Assembly (NCBI GenBank): GCA_949358305.1 | Contig: OX442315.1 | Location: 36,916,427 to 36,980,426, forward strand | Source: Strigamia acuminata | Taxonomy: Eukaryota > Arthropoda > Chilopoda > Geophilomorpha > Linotaeniidae | Direction of reading: 5' to 3' | DNA: 64,000 bases | Program-made: the position numbers and the translations under genes | Notes under the pieces: generated by a model | Told to the model about the DNA's origin: nothing | The model's input: only the letters and a program-made list of their open reading frames with translations | Database searches by the model: none | Part shown: positions 12,286 to 23,189 of the stretch, in pieces | How positions within the stretch are numbered: position 1 is the first letter of the stretch | Layout: each line of letters starts with the position of its first letter

Positions 12286-13022
12286 TTGGTTTCTTTTAAC
12301 CTTTGTTTATTTTTTAGGGACTTTTGTATAGTGTTGATGTTGGTTCAATATACAGAGTATACGGTCTTTGCTATGTTAAGCATAAACAAAGACTGTGTCT
12401 ATACTCAATGGCAAACGACATTAATTCGGCCGAGCCATAACGTTCATTTTATAGTGAATTTATGTTTTCGGATAAAATTGGCGATTTGAAAAATGTCTTA
12501 ATCTATCGTACAAATTACTTACAAGTTAGAAGCTGAAACTAAAATGCTTTATGATGATTTGGGGGTGGGGAGGAAAACTTGAAGTTGACTAGGTCTGAGA
12601 TTTTCATTGAAAGTTCTCTGAATGTGCAGGCTTTTGGAATACATACATGTGTGTAATGTAAAACCAATCAGGAGCTTTTTGTAAATGTCTATACGGTTTT
12701 GGAGGTTTGGCTGTATAGTACAAAAGCAGCGTTATGGTATGACTATGACCCTGGGTATAACTATCTGTTAGTTTAATGGGGGAATTTTTCTTAAGGGAAG
12801 ATGTTGCTGTCAGTAGTGATGTTCCAATTGTGTTCATTTTTGTTGAAATGAAAGTGAGGTAGTTTTCGGACATAAAGTGAACGATAAAAAAAAATTATTC
12901 TTTTGCCTAAAGCAATTTTTAGACAGAAAAATGATATTTTTGTTTAAATCTGTAATTTTAGACTTATAAAAAGCACTTATGAGCTGAGAAATGTTTTTTT
13001 AGTTTATGCACCCTTTACCTAA

Positions 13023-13195
13023 TGTGTTCTTCACTGTTATTCGAATTGATGGATGAAGATGTACAAGTAACAGTTGAGTAGTCAAAAAGCGGCCATCAGG
13101 TTAGGTTAAAATTAACATATTGAGTTTGTTTGCATAAAATTACAGGTGGCGCTGCGAGTGCGAGCGGTAAAAGCAGATGGAGTCGAAACACTCCA
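13023..13195 (-). repeat. LTR (downstream copy in element orientation) of the decayed gypsy element
   Basis: It aligns along its length with 16937-17085. Shared blocks include GTTATTCGAATTGATGGATG, TTACAGGTGGCGCTGCGA and ACACTCCA. It is 24 bp longer, mainly through a segment near 13,066-13,100 that the other copy lacks. Differences between the copies show that the insertion is old. Confidence 0.8.
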
Positions 13196-13338
13196 GCATC
13201 CCCTCCATTGTGGACCAACAAAGCTTCATTTTTCCCGCCTTTTTTATTTCCCGGAAAATGGAAAATTTTAATTCGATTTCCCAGGAATTCCCGGGAAAAT
13301 TTGGGAATTCGAAAGAAAAATTTGTAAAAACACTAAAA

Positions 13339-13385
13339 AAAATGTATTACAAAATGTATTACAAAATGTATTACAAAATGTATTA
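13339..13385. repeat. 12-bp tandem repeat (AAAATGTATTAC), four units
   Basis: Four nearly perfect units lie just inside the gypsy remnant. Confidence 0.9.
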
Positions 13386-13499
13386 GAAACTGCATCTTAC
13401 AAGTTAGTGAAACCCAATACACTGCAATATAATTTCAATGTATTTTTGAACTAAATGGGCAAAGACCAACAGTCAGCTTCATTCGCACTCCTAACTTAA

Positions 13500-13800
13500 T
13501 CGGTGGTGGTCGTCATGGCACGGGCCTCACACCACGTCGACTTAGCGTCTACTCCGAGCAGGAACATCTTGCCCAGAAATGGACCGGCGAAATCAATTGA
13601 AGTCGCCCCCACACCTCGTTCGATATCGGCCACCAGACGGTGGAAGTGTGAGGGATGTCAGGCTCGCTGGCAGGAATCGCAACCATGCACGATGTGTTCG
13701 ATGTCTGCGTCAATACTCAATAGCAGGTCACCAAACTGTGATTTTGTGCGACCAATGATGCCGTAGTGGCCTGCGTGAAGTTCTAGAAGAACTAAAGCGC
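13500..13800 (-). pseudogene. gypsy integrase fragment
   Basis: The minus strand shows the zinc-binding HHCC region (GHYGII, then HIVHGCDSCQ). A stop and a frame change follow, and then the start of the catalytic core (IDFAGPFLGKMFLLGVDAKS). Order and spacing match Ty3/gypsy integrases. The rest of the core is missing. Confidence 0.8.
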
Positions 13801-14239
13801 GCAGGCCGACCGACCAGAACTACAAACCTGTCATGTAAAAAAAGGCATTCATTAAATGTGGAAAGTGCTTTTCGGTGCTTCTAGAAGTCGTTTATGTCTG
13901 GAGTTTTCAGTTTTGTCGTCCGAACTGTGTCACGCACACTGGAGCACCTTCTGGAGTCGGGCATCAATTGAGTATGCGGTCTGCAGTAACTCCTTTGAAA
14001 CTAGAAATTCTGTAATTGAGAGAGAAAAAATGGCATTAATACCGAGTTCTAGGCCTTTCGTTGCGTCTACAAGAGGTTGAGAGTTGCGAGACAGGCCGTC
14101 CGCAATGGTGTTGTCAGTTGCCGGAAGATGCGAGATGATGTAGTCATAGCGCAGACAGATAAATCGCCCTCCTGTGCAGCCGTGCTACCACAACTTGATA
14201 ACATCCTTTCTTGTCACCAAAAATGGAAACAAGCCGAGC

Positions 14240-14410
14240 GAGAACCGTCGACCGAACAGGTAGTGGTGGAATTTTCTGATTCCATAAATTATTGCGTATC
14301 CCTCTCATTCAATCTGGGCATAGTTACGTTGAGCTGCCAAGAGCAGAGAGGAGGCGAATGCAATTGGGTGATGCTGGCCATTTTTGTTGCAGTGGAACAG
14401 GAACGCGCCA
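14240..14410 (-). pseudogene. gypsy RNase H fragment
   Basis: The minus-strand translation contains PIAFASSLL, AAQRNYAQIE, a stop codon where a Lys or Arg is expected, then EGYAIIYGIRKFHHYLFGR. This is the hallmark end of a gypsy RT-RNase H module. Further downstream DGLSRNSQPLVDATKG (about 14,110-14,060) matches the usual linker before integrase. Confidence 0.8.
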
Positions 14411-14911
14411 ACACTGACTGGAGAGGCATCCACAGTCAGAAATGTGTGGAATTATTTGAACAAAGGTTAGTCCAGACCAATTTCTATATTGTGGCAAATG
14501 TGCCAAAAACAGGCAGCCATCTTTATTCAGTGACATGCATAAGACAAGTGAACTCAAATCCTGGTTTGGAGATTACATGACATGTGTCACCTGTGTTTAC
14601 AACAATCACACACAGGTGGCTATTAAAGAACAAATCTTAATGTCAACAATGTATAAATATTAAATCAACACATAAATGAATAATAAATTATACTGCAGCA
14701 TTTAAGGACAATTTGCAATCATATTGATAACAGTTTAGGAAATAATACAAACTTATTAAACCCCATTGACCTATATAATGCCAAATGCATAGGCACATCC
14801 ACACACAGACAATGCACACTTCAAAATATCAACGCACTATTAAACAGGGATTGAAGAAAATGCATCACTCAATGTATGTGAGTGTTTGCATACACGGCGT
14901 TATGGAAACAG

Positions 14912-15329
14912 TAAGGGGTTTCATTAAATGAGCGATTGTTGTGATTAGTTGATTTTTGCAATAATCATAATTACTCAATTATTGAGGGCCCAACAAAAAT
15001 CTGATTATGTGATTATTGCTCCGATGGGCGGAATTGTTTAAATTGTAACCTAAATACGTTCTGAGCAGACTTTGTTATTTTATGACCTTGTGTAGTTGAA
15101 GCGGGTCTGGCGCCGCCATGTTGGTTTGAGTTGAGAGAGCACTTATAATCGGCCCAAGTCAGCAGAAAATCATGGTTTGGGGTGATTACTTGATTAGTTG
15201 ATTAGTTGCTTATTTGATGAAATGATTATTCTCGGGATTGGTTGAATCCAGTCACATGATACATCATGTAATCGACTAATCAAAGTAATCAAAGTAATTA
15301 ACTAATCGCTCATTTATTGAAACCCCTTA
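14912..15329. mobile_element. MITE with ~26-bp terminal inverted repeats, inserted in the gypsy remnant
   Basis: The left end TAAGGGGTTTCATTAAATGA is mirrored by the right end (read inverted, TAAGGGGTTTCAATAAATGA). One mismatch falls in the first 26 bp, and similarity continues further inward. There is no coding capacity. The outermost TA on both sides could be a Tc1/mariner-type target duplication. It separates the RT fragment from the RNase H fragment, so it inserted after the gypsy element. Confidence 0.7.
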
Positions 15330-15353
15330 GTGAAACGGTTGCCCAATAAATAG

Positions 15354-15599
15354 TCATTTATTATCAACAAGAAAAACTTGCTTGTTTTGATCGAAGTGAG
15401 CAAACGTTGATTCGGCCGAGACAGAACTTCGCACGTTAAGCCACGCAGATTTATGCACCTGCTCCCATTCCCACTTTAAATCGTCGCGGGTGAGGTGATA
15501 AAGTGGCTCGAGCAGTGTTGATAGGTTGGCGATAAAGCGACTGTAGTAGTTTACTAAACCGATGAACGACTTGAGGAATAGCAAACCAAAGGCGTTCAT
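15354..15599 (-). pseudogene. gypsy reverse transcriptase fragment (thumb/connection)
   Basis: LKSFIGLVNYYSRFIANLST followed by EPLYHLTRDDLKWEW is the conserved end of Ty3/gypsy RT. The palm with the YXDD motif is not preserved in this frame. Confidence 0.85.
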
Positions 15600-15770
15600 C
15601 CAATCACTGTCTCAGCAGCACAAAGTGGCAGCATAAACGATTGGTTATTGTACTGCACTGGGACGAGACAGACCCCAACCATCAGCAGAGTATGTCTTTC
15701 ATAGGAGAACATGTCCATCTCCAGCAGCAGTAATTGGCAACAAGAAAAATGCTTATTATAAAATTCTCAG

Positions 15771-16034
15771 CTAATAAATAATAATGGTCTTTGAAGCCTC
15801 TGTGTCGATTTCCACCCGCAGCAATGTGTTTGCTATTTGCAGTTCAAGCACCATAGGTTTGGTCAGCTTGATGCCCACGGAATTTATCGCCTTTCGTATA
15901 ACTGGAGACGCCTGGAACGTATGCTGTAGAACGTTAGTTGTCATGGTGCAGCAATGACAGCATGATGTGATGAGGAGTCGCCGACGTGGCCAACAAGCAG
16001 GCAGACTGGATGTGGCCCTCAATGCCACAGCCAT
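15771..16034 (-). pseudogene. gypsy protease-region fragment
   Basis: The segment ends in LLRVEIDTEASKTIII, a degenerate form of the retropepsin active site (family pattern V-x-V/L-D-T/S-G-A). Glu replaces the key Gly, so it is probably inactive. Cys/His-rich sequence just upstream (about 16,020-16,100, minus strand) looks like zinc-knuckle remains. Confidence 0.6.
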
Positions 16035-16224
16035 AGCACTTCGCGCGACGATTCTTGCAGTGGTCCCTGCGATGTCCTGTGCCCGACACGATCTGCACTT
16101 TCTGTCCTTGTGTTGAGCTAAAGTGCAGTCAGACTGCTTGTGTTGTTATTGTGGTGCCTCTTGAGGAGCATTTGCCACATTTTTGCTAGTTTGAGTTAGA
16201 TTTTGAATAAGGAAGTATCTTTAT

Positions 16225-16476
16225 TTATTTGGGGATTCTCGAAACTCGAGATGTCGGAACCTGCGAGCTCAGGGCTACTTTGAACGTACAAGTAAGGCCC
16301 TTTTGCAAATATAAGGTTTTCTGTACCTGGTGCATATTAAAACCCACCATGAATTGGTTGCACGTTTCGTCGTTCTGCACTTTACCAAACTCACCGAATT
16401 TGGTCATCTGCTGAAGAGCAGCGACAAATTCTCCCACGGTCTTGCCCTTATTGCACTTTGCGATTGCGGAAGCCAC
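16225..16476 (-). pseudogene. gypsy gag fragment
   Basis: KTVGEFVAALQQMTKFGEF and NQFMVGFNMHQVQKTLYLQ match the C-terminal part of the Retrotrans_gag family (pattern: FV..L..L...C.F....RD..V.GI....Q..L). The frame is short and degraded. Confidence 0.7.
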
Positions 16477-16936
16477 GATTTCTCCCTGCGCAATTGGTTT
16501 TGGCTTCTAATGTTTGTCCATCTGATCGACCAATTCCAGGTAGTTCATCTCCGTTGGGTTTTTGGGCTGCGTTAAATTCATGATTTAGGAAAAAGTCGTC
16601 ATCCCTACGCACGACAAAAGGTTTATTAACTTGTCTGTGTGTGTGTCCTCAACGACTTTGTTGCAGGCGAAAACGCGACCCATTTGTACCATGTCCATCC
16701 CTCAGTCATCTTGCAGTTGCATTGTCTGGAGCGCCAACAAGAGGCACGATGGCAAGCGGTTAAATTGTGGAAACATACGGAAAAACTCACGCAATGAAGA
16801 ACGGGCCTAACGGTCAGCAAGTGGTCGAAAACGAGTGGTCGAAGGTTGATTTTGGCATCGAAAATGGACAGAAAAAAACACAAAAAGTAGTAATAAGTTG
16901 GTGGATACTTTAACTCTTATTCCTCGTCGCCAATAA

Positions 16937-17085
16937 TGTGTTCTTTCACTGTTATTCGAATTGATGGATGCAGATGTAAGGTTAAAATTAACACACTGAG
17001 TTTATTTGCATCAAATTACAGGTGGCGCTGCGAATACGAGCGCGAATAAAATAACGATAAAAGAAGATGGAGTCGGAACACTCCA
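16937..17085 (-). repeat. LTR (upstream copy in element orientation) of the decayed gypsy element
   Basis: Partner of 13023-13195. It lacks the ~24-bp segment present there but has about 15 extra bases (AATAAAATAACGATA) near 17,045. The likely primer-binding region adjoins it at 16,936-16,920. Confidence 0.8.
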
Positions 17086-18146
17086 CAATAGTACCACTAC
17101 CCTTGCCGAATGTCAGAATGCAAGAATAGCAGGCCATTGCAAGGTAAATGCTTTGCAGTAAAGTGCCGTTGCATGTGCGTTTTCTAGCATTGCTTTTGCT
17201 CGTGAAGCAAAAGATTGAGCAGAAAAGTCGATTCCATTGGCAGTCATGTCACAATGACCCAAACAAACTAAAAACTTTGTCCGTTTTTCAATTTTCCGTG
17301 TCAGTAACGCCCGCCTCCATCAGCGCAGCGCGCACAATAGCTGCCGGCCACTCGAATCTGGCTATCGCAGGCTTGGGAGTGGAGAAGGCGCGCGGGAGAA
17401 TTCTCGCCGCCTCGCCTCGCCTCGCCTCGCCTCGCCTCTCCTCTCGAGGCGTGCGCAATCTGCACGTGGCGGACGCGGGTCCCATAAGGAAACAATATCA
17501 GCGCCTTCCACCACCCACCCATCCTTCCTCTTTCATTTCAGCAAGATTCAACGCACCACCCATCTCTTCCTATCCTCGGGTAGCATTGATATGGAAAGAC
17601 GAGGCGCGTGCTCCTGACAGGTGCATTATCCACCCCCCCTCGCCACCTTGCTCTCCGAGGCTAATTATGAAGCGACCTCTTTAGAACAAACGTGCAGCTT
17701 GCGAGCCTCTTAACGAGGCCTTTTTACCCGTCGAAGAGATGGCCTAGCTCAGCTGCTCAGCTTTGTGTGATATAGTAAAAGGTTAATTGAGAGAACTTTT
17801 GATACGGGTGAGATTGAGGTTGGGGAATTTGTTGTAGCGAGGGCGCACTGACTGCTGCTTGACGCCTTCGAGAGATTGCTGATCCTCACGCCTTTGATGG
17901 ATACAATGGCTGCTGGTTGGAGGCCGCACGCATGCGTCTTAATTCTATTTTGGAAGCTAACAGTTGGGGTCAATTGGTGGAACGCAAGTTGACAGTGTTG
18001 CTTGAAAATAAAATATTAAGGGGGTACAATTTTTTTTTTTTTTTTGGTTTTGTATTTATTTTACTTTTATAAACAATAATAAAGGATAAATGCAATGGTT
18101 TGTAGTGACCCCGTAATGATGAGAAATTATTATTATTATTTGACAT
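17086..18146. other. GC-rich intergenic stretch, no gene recognised
   Basis: GC content rises over 17,300-17,740, with a CGCCT pentanucleotide tract at 17,406-17,438. A plus-strand frame (17,148-17,684) follows this composition and has no recognisable domain. A long T run lies near 18,030-18,047. Confidence 0.5.
17406..17438. repeat. (CGCCT)n tandem repeat
   Basis: About six consecutive CGCCT units within a GC-rich stretch. Confidence 0.9.
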
Positions 18147-19122
18147 TATGAGAAATTTTTGAAAAATTACGAGAAATTTTTGAAAAATTACGAGAAATTT
18201 TTGAAAAATTACGAGAAATTTTTGACAAATTATGAGAAATTTTTGACAAATTACGAGAAATTTTTGACAAATTACGAGAAATTTTTGACAAATTACGAGA
18301 AATTTTTGACAAATTACGAGAAATTTTTGACAAATTACGAGAAATTTTTGACAAATTACGAGAAATTTTTGACAAATTATGAGAAATTTTTGACAAATTA
18401 TGAGAAATTTTTGACAAATTATGAGAAATTTTTGACAAATTATGAGAAATTTTTGACATATTACAGAAATTTTTGAAAAATTACGAGAAATTTTTGAAAA
18501 ATTACGAGAAATTTTTGAAAAATTACGAGAAATTTTTGAAAAATTACGAGAAATTTTTGAAAAATTACGAGAAATTTTTGAAAAATTACGAGAAATTTTT
18601 GAAAAATTACGAGAAATTTTTGACAAATTACGAGAAATTTTTGACAAATTACGAGAAATTTTTGACAAATTACGAGAAATTTTTGACAAATTACGAGAAA
18701 TTTTTGACAAATTACGAGAAATTTTTGACAAATTACGAGAAATTTTTGACAAATTACGAGAAATTTTTGACATATTACAGAAATTTTTGAAAAATTACGA
18801 GAAATTTTTGAAAAATTACGAGAAATTTTTGAAAAATTACGAGAAATTTTTGAAAAATTACGAGAAATTTTTGAAAAATTACGAGAAATTTTTGAAAAAT
18901 TACGAGAAATTTTTGAAAAATTACGAGAAATTTTTGAAAAATTACGAGAATTTTTTGAAAAATTACGAGAAATTTTTGAAAAATTACGAGAAATTTTTGA
19001 AAAATTACGAGAAATTTTTGAAAAATTACGAGAAATTTTTGACAAATTACGAGAAATTTTTGACAAATTACGAGAAATTTTTGACAAATTACGAGAAATT
19101 TTTGACAAATTATGAGAAATTT
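18147..19122. repeat. 21-bp minisatellite, about 46 units, arranged in alternating variant blocks
   Basis: The unit is ATTACGAGAAATTTTTGAAAA or the variant with TTTTTGACAA. Blocks of the A variant and the C variant alternate three times: A (18,147-18,220), C (to 18,456), A (to 18,617), C (to 18,768), A (to 19,035), C (to the end). The first two C blocks end in the same shortened junction (GACATATTACAGAAATTT, near 18,457 and 18,769, about 312 bp apart). Each unit is 21 nt and stop-free in several frames, so long heptad-repeat frames appear on both strands. I do not regard these as genes. Confidence 0.95.
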
Positions 19123-21375
19123 TCCTAAAATTCTGTAAAAATTTTCAAATTTTCAAATTTTTACCTACATTTAAAATTTTTTTTTGGCTCAGGACCCCTC
19201 CTTGGCTTTGGCCTCTCGCCCTGTGGGGTACTCCACTGCTACTGTGCCCAACATTGATTATTTTCACCATTACCATCAGGGTGTCGCTATTGCTATTGCT
19301 AAACAGTGAATACACCAAACAAATTTGGTGGGGTTGAGGATATCAATGGATATCAAATTGTGGAGGATTTGGGTTCAACTCCTAGCGACACCTTTGGGGT
19401 CCGGGCGGGTATGCAGCAAAAGATGGAAGGGCCTGTTCAAATATTTTAAAATTCATATATTACATTTTTTTTAGTAACAAATTCTCAAATTTAAGTTAAA
19501 TAATAATTGTAAGTGTTCAATAAAAATGTCTAAAATTTTACAACGAATAAAGTTTAAGGGGTGGATAGGGATCTGTTGGAAATGTATGCAGGGGGGAACC
19601 CATTGATTAGTTGTTAAGCCACTGGGTAAACAAAACACAGATTAGCGTGATTGTGCCACCGGCTGTTGAAACACAAAATGGCTGTCTCGTAAACGTGTGA
19701 AAACACGGATCACTTTCGGTTTTTGATGAAACTCAAGCGGAAGTTCTAACAAATTACAGTTTAGAAAATTTACCGATGTCAAATAATACAAAATAATATG
19801 ACAATGACATTCAACAGTGTTACACCAAATTCTTACATTCCTACTTGTAAATCTAATACAATATTTGACAACTCAAGCACCACATTATACAGTCTGCACC
19901 CTGAAATTTGATGCCAATTTTAAACTGCATATTCCTTGCAAAGCATTGTGTACACACGAGAGCTTAAATTGCTCGTTGTTTTCCTGAAGAAAAAAATGTG
20001 TGCACAGAACGGAATGTGCATTTTGTCAGGATGGTAAAAAATAAAAACCAAAACATCTATTTGCTCACGTTCGGGAGGATCAATTGTTGCAAACACACAA
20101 TTAAGTCTTTTCCGACGTGAATTTTGATGCGTCTAGAACTTGTAAAAAAATCGTTAAGACGTGAGTAAAATTAGAAAAAAGTAGAATTGAGTTGACCATT
20201 TGGCTGAAAACGAAGGAATTTTAATTGCCATTTACTCGCAAATCCCAAAAGCAAAACCATAAACGGACACAAAAAGGAAATAATTGCACAAACATCGTTC
20301 TGCGTTTTTGTCTTCAACCTTACGAACACAAACTTTGAAAATAAAAAATAAAAAATAAAAAATAGCACAAATTGTGGTCTAAATAATTTGAGGCACAGTT
20401 ACGTCTCTTGTGCAATGTTTTGGAAACGCAAGAGTCTCTGGCAAGGGAGTTGAGGGTCGTCAACGAGGGTCGTGGAGGAACGGGCGGAACAAATCGTCGC
20501 TTATTGCCATATTTCACGCTCGTATGGATCCTTTGGTTGAGGGTCTCCACCCTCCACTTCTCCCCGGTCTCTGAAAAGTTCCCCTCGGACCTCGCTCTAA
20601 CGACGCGGCCAAACAAAGCCACTTGTTTACCGCTCCGTCGTAACGAGGTCCGTGTTGTTTTTAGCGGGAAACAATGGCATATACTTCCATCTTGGAATGT
20701 CGGCTTGGCGTGCAACTGAAGAAGCTGTTTGTGTCTTGTCATTTTTGATTTGTTACGTCACGTGTTCCCAGGAAGATTTTCGTCTTTTAAAGAATTTCCA
20801 TTTTTGTTGTTTATTTTGTCAGAAATAATAATATAGGCCTACATATATTTTTATTGTTGTTATTAATACACTTCGGGATTTGTTCCGTGGTTAGTTTTAA
20901 GTGACGCGGTGCAGTGTAAATGATTTGGAAGAGGCAGAAGATGAGTTGGCCATCTGCGCTAATCGCCCCCTAGTGGGAGATTGTGGAGTTCAACGAGGCA
21001 AGAGTTAACATTGGTTGCATTGGCGCCCTCGTCTGCGCATGACAGCTGAACAAAAGCGCGACCTCTGGCGGAGACCTTCCCCCCTCTCCTCACCTTTTAC
21101 TGGCAACCTCTGCAAATTACACTCCCCTCTCGATAAATTAATTTCAGATTTAGTTGACTAATTTCAACTCGTTTCAGCTTCAATCTATTTCTCTTTTTTT
21201 CCTCAACATTTATCTTTTCAAATTCGAAACAATACTCACAAGTTTTGCATCGAAATAGTGAAATTAGAAATAGTGCAACCAACCCAGTGCTTTTTCCTCA
21301 TTTACGTTAAACAACCAAAATTCAAATTTGCAATTTGCGGTTTGCAGCAATCATTTACTCAAATACTGTCTGAGC
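19123..21375. other. Intergenic stretch, no gene recognised
   Basis: The stretch is AT-rich with a GC-richer island at about 20,440-20,720. That island carries overlapping open frames on both strands (20,408-20,719 plus; 20,320-20,742 minus) without recognisable domains. A tRNA-like inverted structure (19,280-19,392) and a CTCF-like motif (20,964-20,976) are listed under findings. Confidence 0.5.
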
Positions 21376-21588
21376 CTGGGCCGGATTAAGACCTTTGGGG
21401 GCCCTGGGCACATTGCTATCCATGTTTTGTCAATAGACATCGGTGGATCGTCGTAGGATTAATAAATTATAGTTATAGAAGCCTATTGTTAACAACAAAC
21501 AACACTGCCTGTAAAAAGTAGAATATTATCTAATAAAACATGGGCCTGGGCACATTGCCCGACTTGCCCTATGGATAATCCGGCCCTG
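21376..21588. mobile_element. hAT-type MITE (213 bp) with 8-bp target duplication
   Basis: The ends are CTGGGCCGGATTAAG and, inverted, CAGGGCCGGATTATC. The flanking octamers are GTCTGAGC (21,368-21,375) and GTCTGAGG (21,589-21,596), matching at 7 of 8 positions. The interior shares GGGCCCTGGGCACATTGC-like sequence near both ends. There is no coding capacity. Eight-bp duplications and a CAGGG start are standard for hAT elements. Confidence 0.8.
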
Positions 21589-21630
21589 GTCTGAGGTCTG
21601 AGAAATTGAACCAAACCACCGTTTAGATAA

Positions 21631-22054
21631 GGGGTCGTCCATAAATTACGTAACGCCTTAGGGGGGGAGGGGTTTCAAATTTTGTTACGGGTTGTTACGA
21701 TGGGGAAGGGGGGTTTGCAATAATGTTACACAACTTATTGAAAATTTGAAAATTTAACTTAAATAATTGCTTCATGATTTTTCCTTGGGAAGATGAAGTT
21801 TAAAGTCAAAATATTCATTTTAACAATTATTAACAACAATGTAAAAGTGAAAATGTATAAAATTTTAAAAATAGTCATTTTTTAAAAAAAATTGAAGAAA
21901 GTACTAAATTTGTATTTAATATACTGTATATCAAAATTGGGGGGGGGGAGTGGTTAGTTTTGTTACGTTTGTGGATTTGTTACGACCTTGTTACAGGGGG
22001 GAGGGGAGGTCTAAAAATCCAAAAATTAGCCTTACGTAATTTATGGACGGCCCC
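21631..22054. mobile_element. Harbinger/Tourist-type MITE (424 bp) with TAA target duplication
   Basis: The left end GGGGTCGTCCATAAATTACG and the inverted right end GGGGCCGTCCATAAATTACG differ at one base. Both sides are flanked by TAA (21,628-21,630 and 22,055-22,057), the 3-bp TWA duplication typical of PIF/Harbinger. Inside both ends lie similar G-rich tracts and GTTACG motifs, giving a longer imperfect inverted repeat. No transposase frame is present. Confidence 0.8.
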
Positions 22055-23148
22055 TAACTTGAGTGGTTTTTGAAATGGCATATATACAGTGTGAACTGTG
22101 CACCCTGCTTTTGATTTTTAATAACCCAATTCAAAATTACTATCACACAAATTAGATTAGGTAAAGAAAATTCGAATTGTAATGAAAGAAGCGCGGCCGT
22201 AATTCATTGATTGGGTAAAAATAATTATATAATTGTCATTTAAAACGAAACTATAAGCTCGACACACAGACACTCACAATGACTGTAACCATGCTTTTGC
22301 CATCTGCTTTGATTGCTTTGATTGCATCTAAGTAGCTTTGAATATAGAATAGGAATATCAAAAAGCGGAATACACTAAGGGCTAATAAGGCTAAGCAAAT
22401 AAATGTAAAATCTGTGAGTACTGTACTATCATCGGATGAAATAACAAATAGAGCTACTGGAGTTCTTTTTGAGCAAATAATAATTGGTTGTAAAGTAGGG
22501 CAAGAGCATATTGTTGATTGAATGGGCTCAAGGCTCGATATTTGAAATTTGCATTGAAGACTACTTGCTGACCCTTTTTCGACGAGGAAGCCCCAGCCAG
22601 CACGAGACGAGCACTATTGATAATTCGGAGCAGATGCATCTTTCTTCTTTCCGTTGTTGCATCATCTTTTACAATATTTCCCTCTCCCTTTCCTTTATCC
22701 CCTTTGTGTCTTTTGTTTTTGTTCATCGCCATCTTGTTACCCCCTAAGGATCGGTCCTCGACGCAGCCGAGCATTTGTTAATTTGTTTTTACTTCTTCTC
22801 TTTAGCATATATTGTTGATAAAAAATGGAAACAATTGGCATCGAGTCAACGGTGACATCACTTCCGGCTCACATTTGCCAAAAATAGGCGTTGGGCGGAA
22901 GTTTGGCGATTATTTGAAGCTCGCAGGAAAAGGGTTGACTAAGAAAAGGGATGTGACTTCCGGTCGATGGTGGCGCCTGGATGTGGCTGAGGGAGACAGG
23001 AAACTGGAGCTTCACTTCATTGGGGGATGGAAACTTGTTGACATGCGACTGGTGTCAATTGTGAACAAAAAAATAAAATCTCCTCCCTCTCTCTCCATTT
23101 CTCCATTTCTCCATTTTCGGCGCAGGAGAGGAAATTGAAAAACAGATC

Positions 23149-23150
23149 TC

Positions 23151-23186
<36 letters not shown>

Positions 23187-23189
23187 TTT
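23149..23189. repeat. (TTTC)n microsatellite
   Basis: About ten TTTC units in an otherwise unassigned region. Confidence 0.9.

Larger units (their letters stand above)
10770..13022. other. 5' flank of the dmrt99B-like gene, no gene recognised
   Basis: GA-rich and CT-rich microsatellites (about 10,803-10,870) lie directly upstream of the minus-strand start and probably in the promoter or 5' UTR. T- and A-rich sequence occupies 11,030-11,340. A run of factor-binding motifs lies at 12,035-12,190 and a (GATA)n tract at 12,259-12,285. Short open frames (for example 12,604-12,873 on the minus strand) show no domain. Confidence 0.5.
13023..17085 (-). mobile_element. Decayed Ty3/gypsy LTR retrotransposon, minus strand
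   Basis: Two related terminal repeats (13023-13195 and 16937-17085) flank broken coding pieces in the order expected for a minus-strand Ty3/gypsy element. These are gag (16476-16225), protease (16034-15771), reverse transcriptase (15599-15354), RNase H (about 14410-14240), a linker, and integrase (about 13800-13500). All frames carry stops or shifts, so the element is dead. In element orientation the LTRs begin TGGAGTGTTTCGACTCC (TCGGAC variant in the upstream copy) and end ACACA. The upstream LTR is followed by TTATTGGCGACGAGGA, where a primer-binding site would be; I did not identify the tRNA. No clear target duplication is seen. A MITE (14912-15329) has inserted between RT and RNase H. Confidence 0.85.

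Noticed and set aside
18147-19122. CRISPR-like regular repeat
   Set aside because: Units are directly adjacent with no unique spacers and the DNA is eukaryotic. It is a minisatellite.
17970-19128. Long heptad-repeat open frames on both strands (105-267 codons)
   Set aside because: They arise because a 21-bp tandem repeat without stops is read through in several frames. The same bases are open on both strands, and there is no start context or splice support.
20320-20742. Overlapping frames on both strands (103 and 140 codons)
   Set aside because: Local GC-rich composition without domain evidence.
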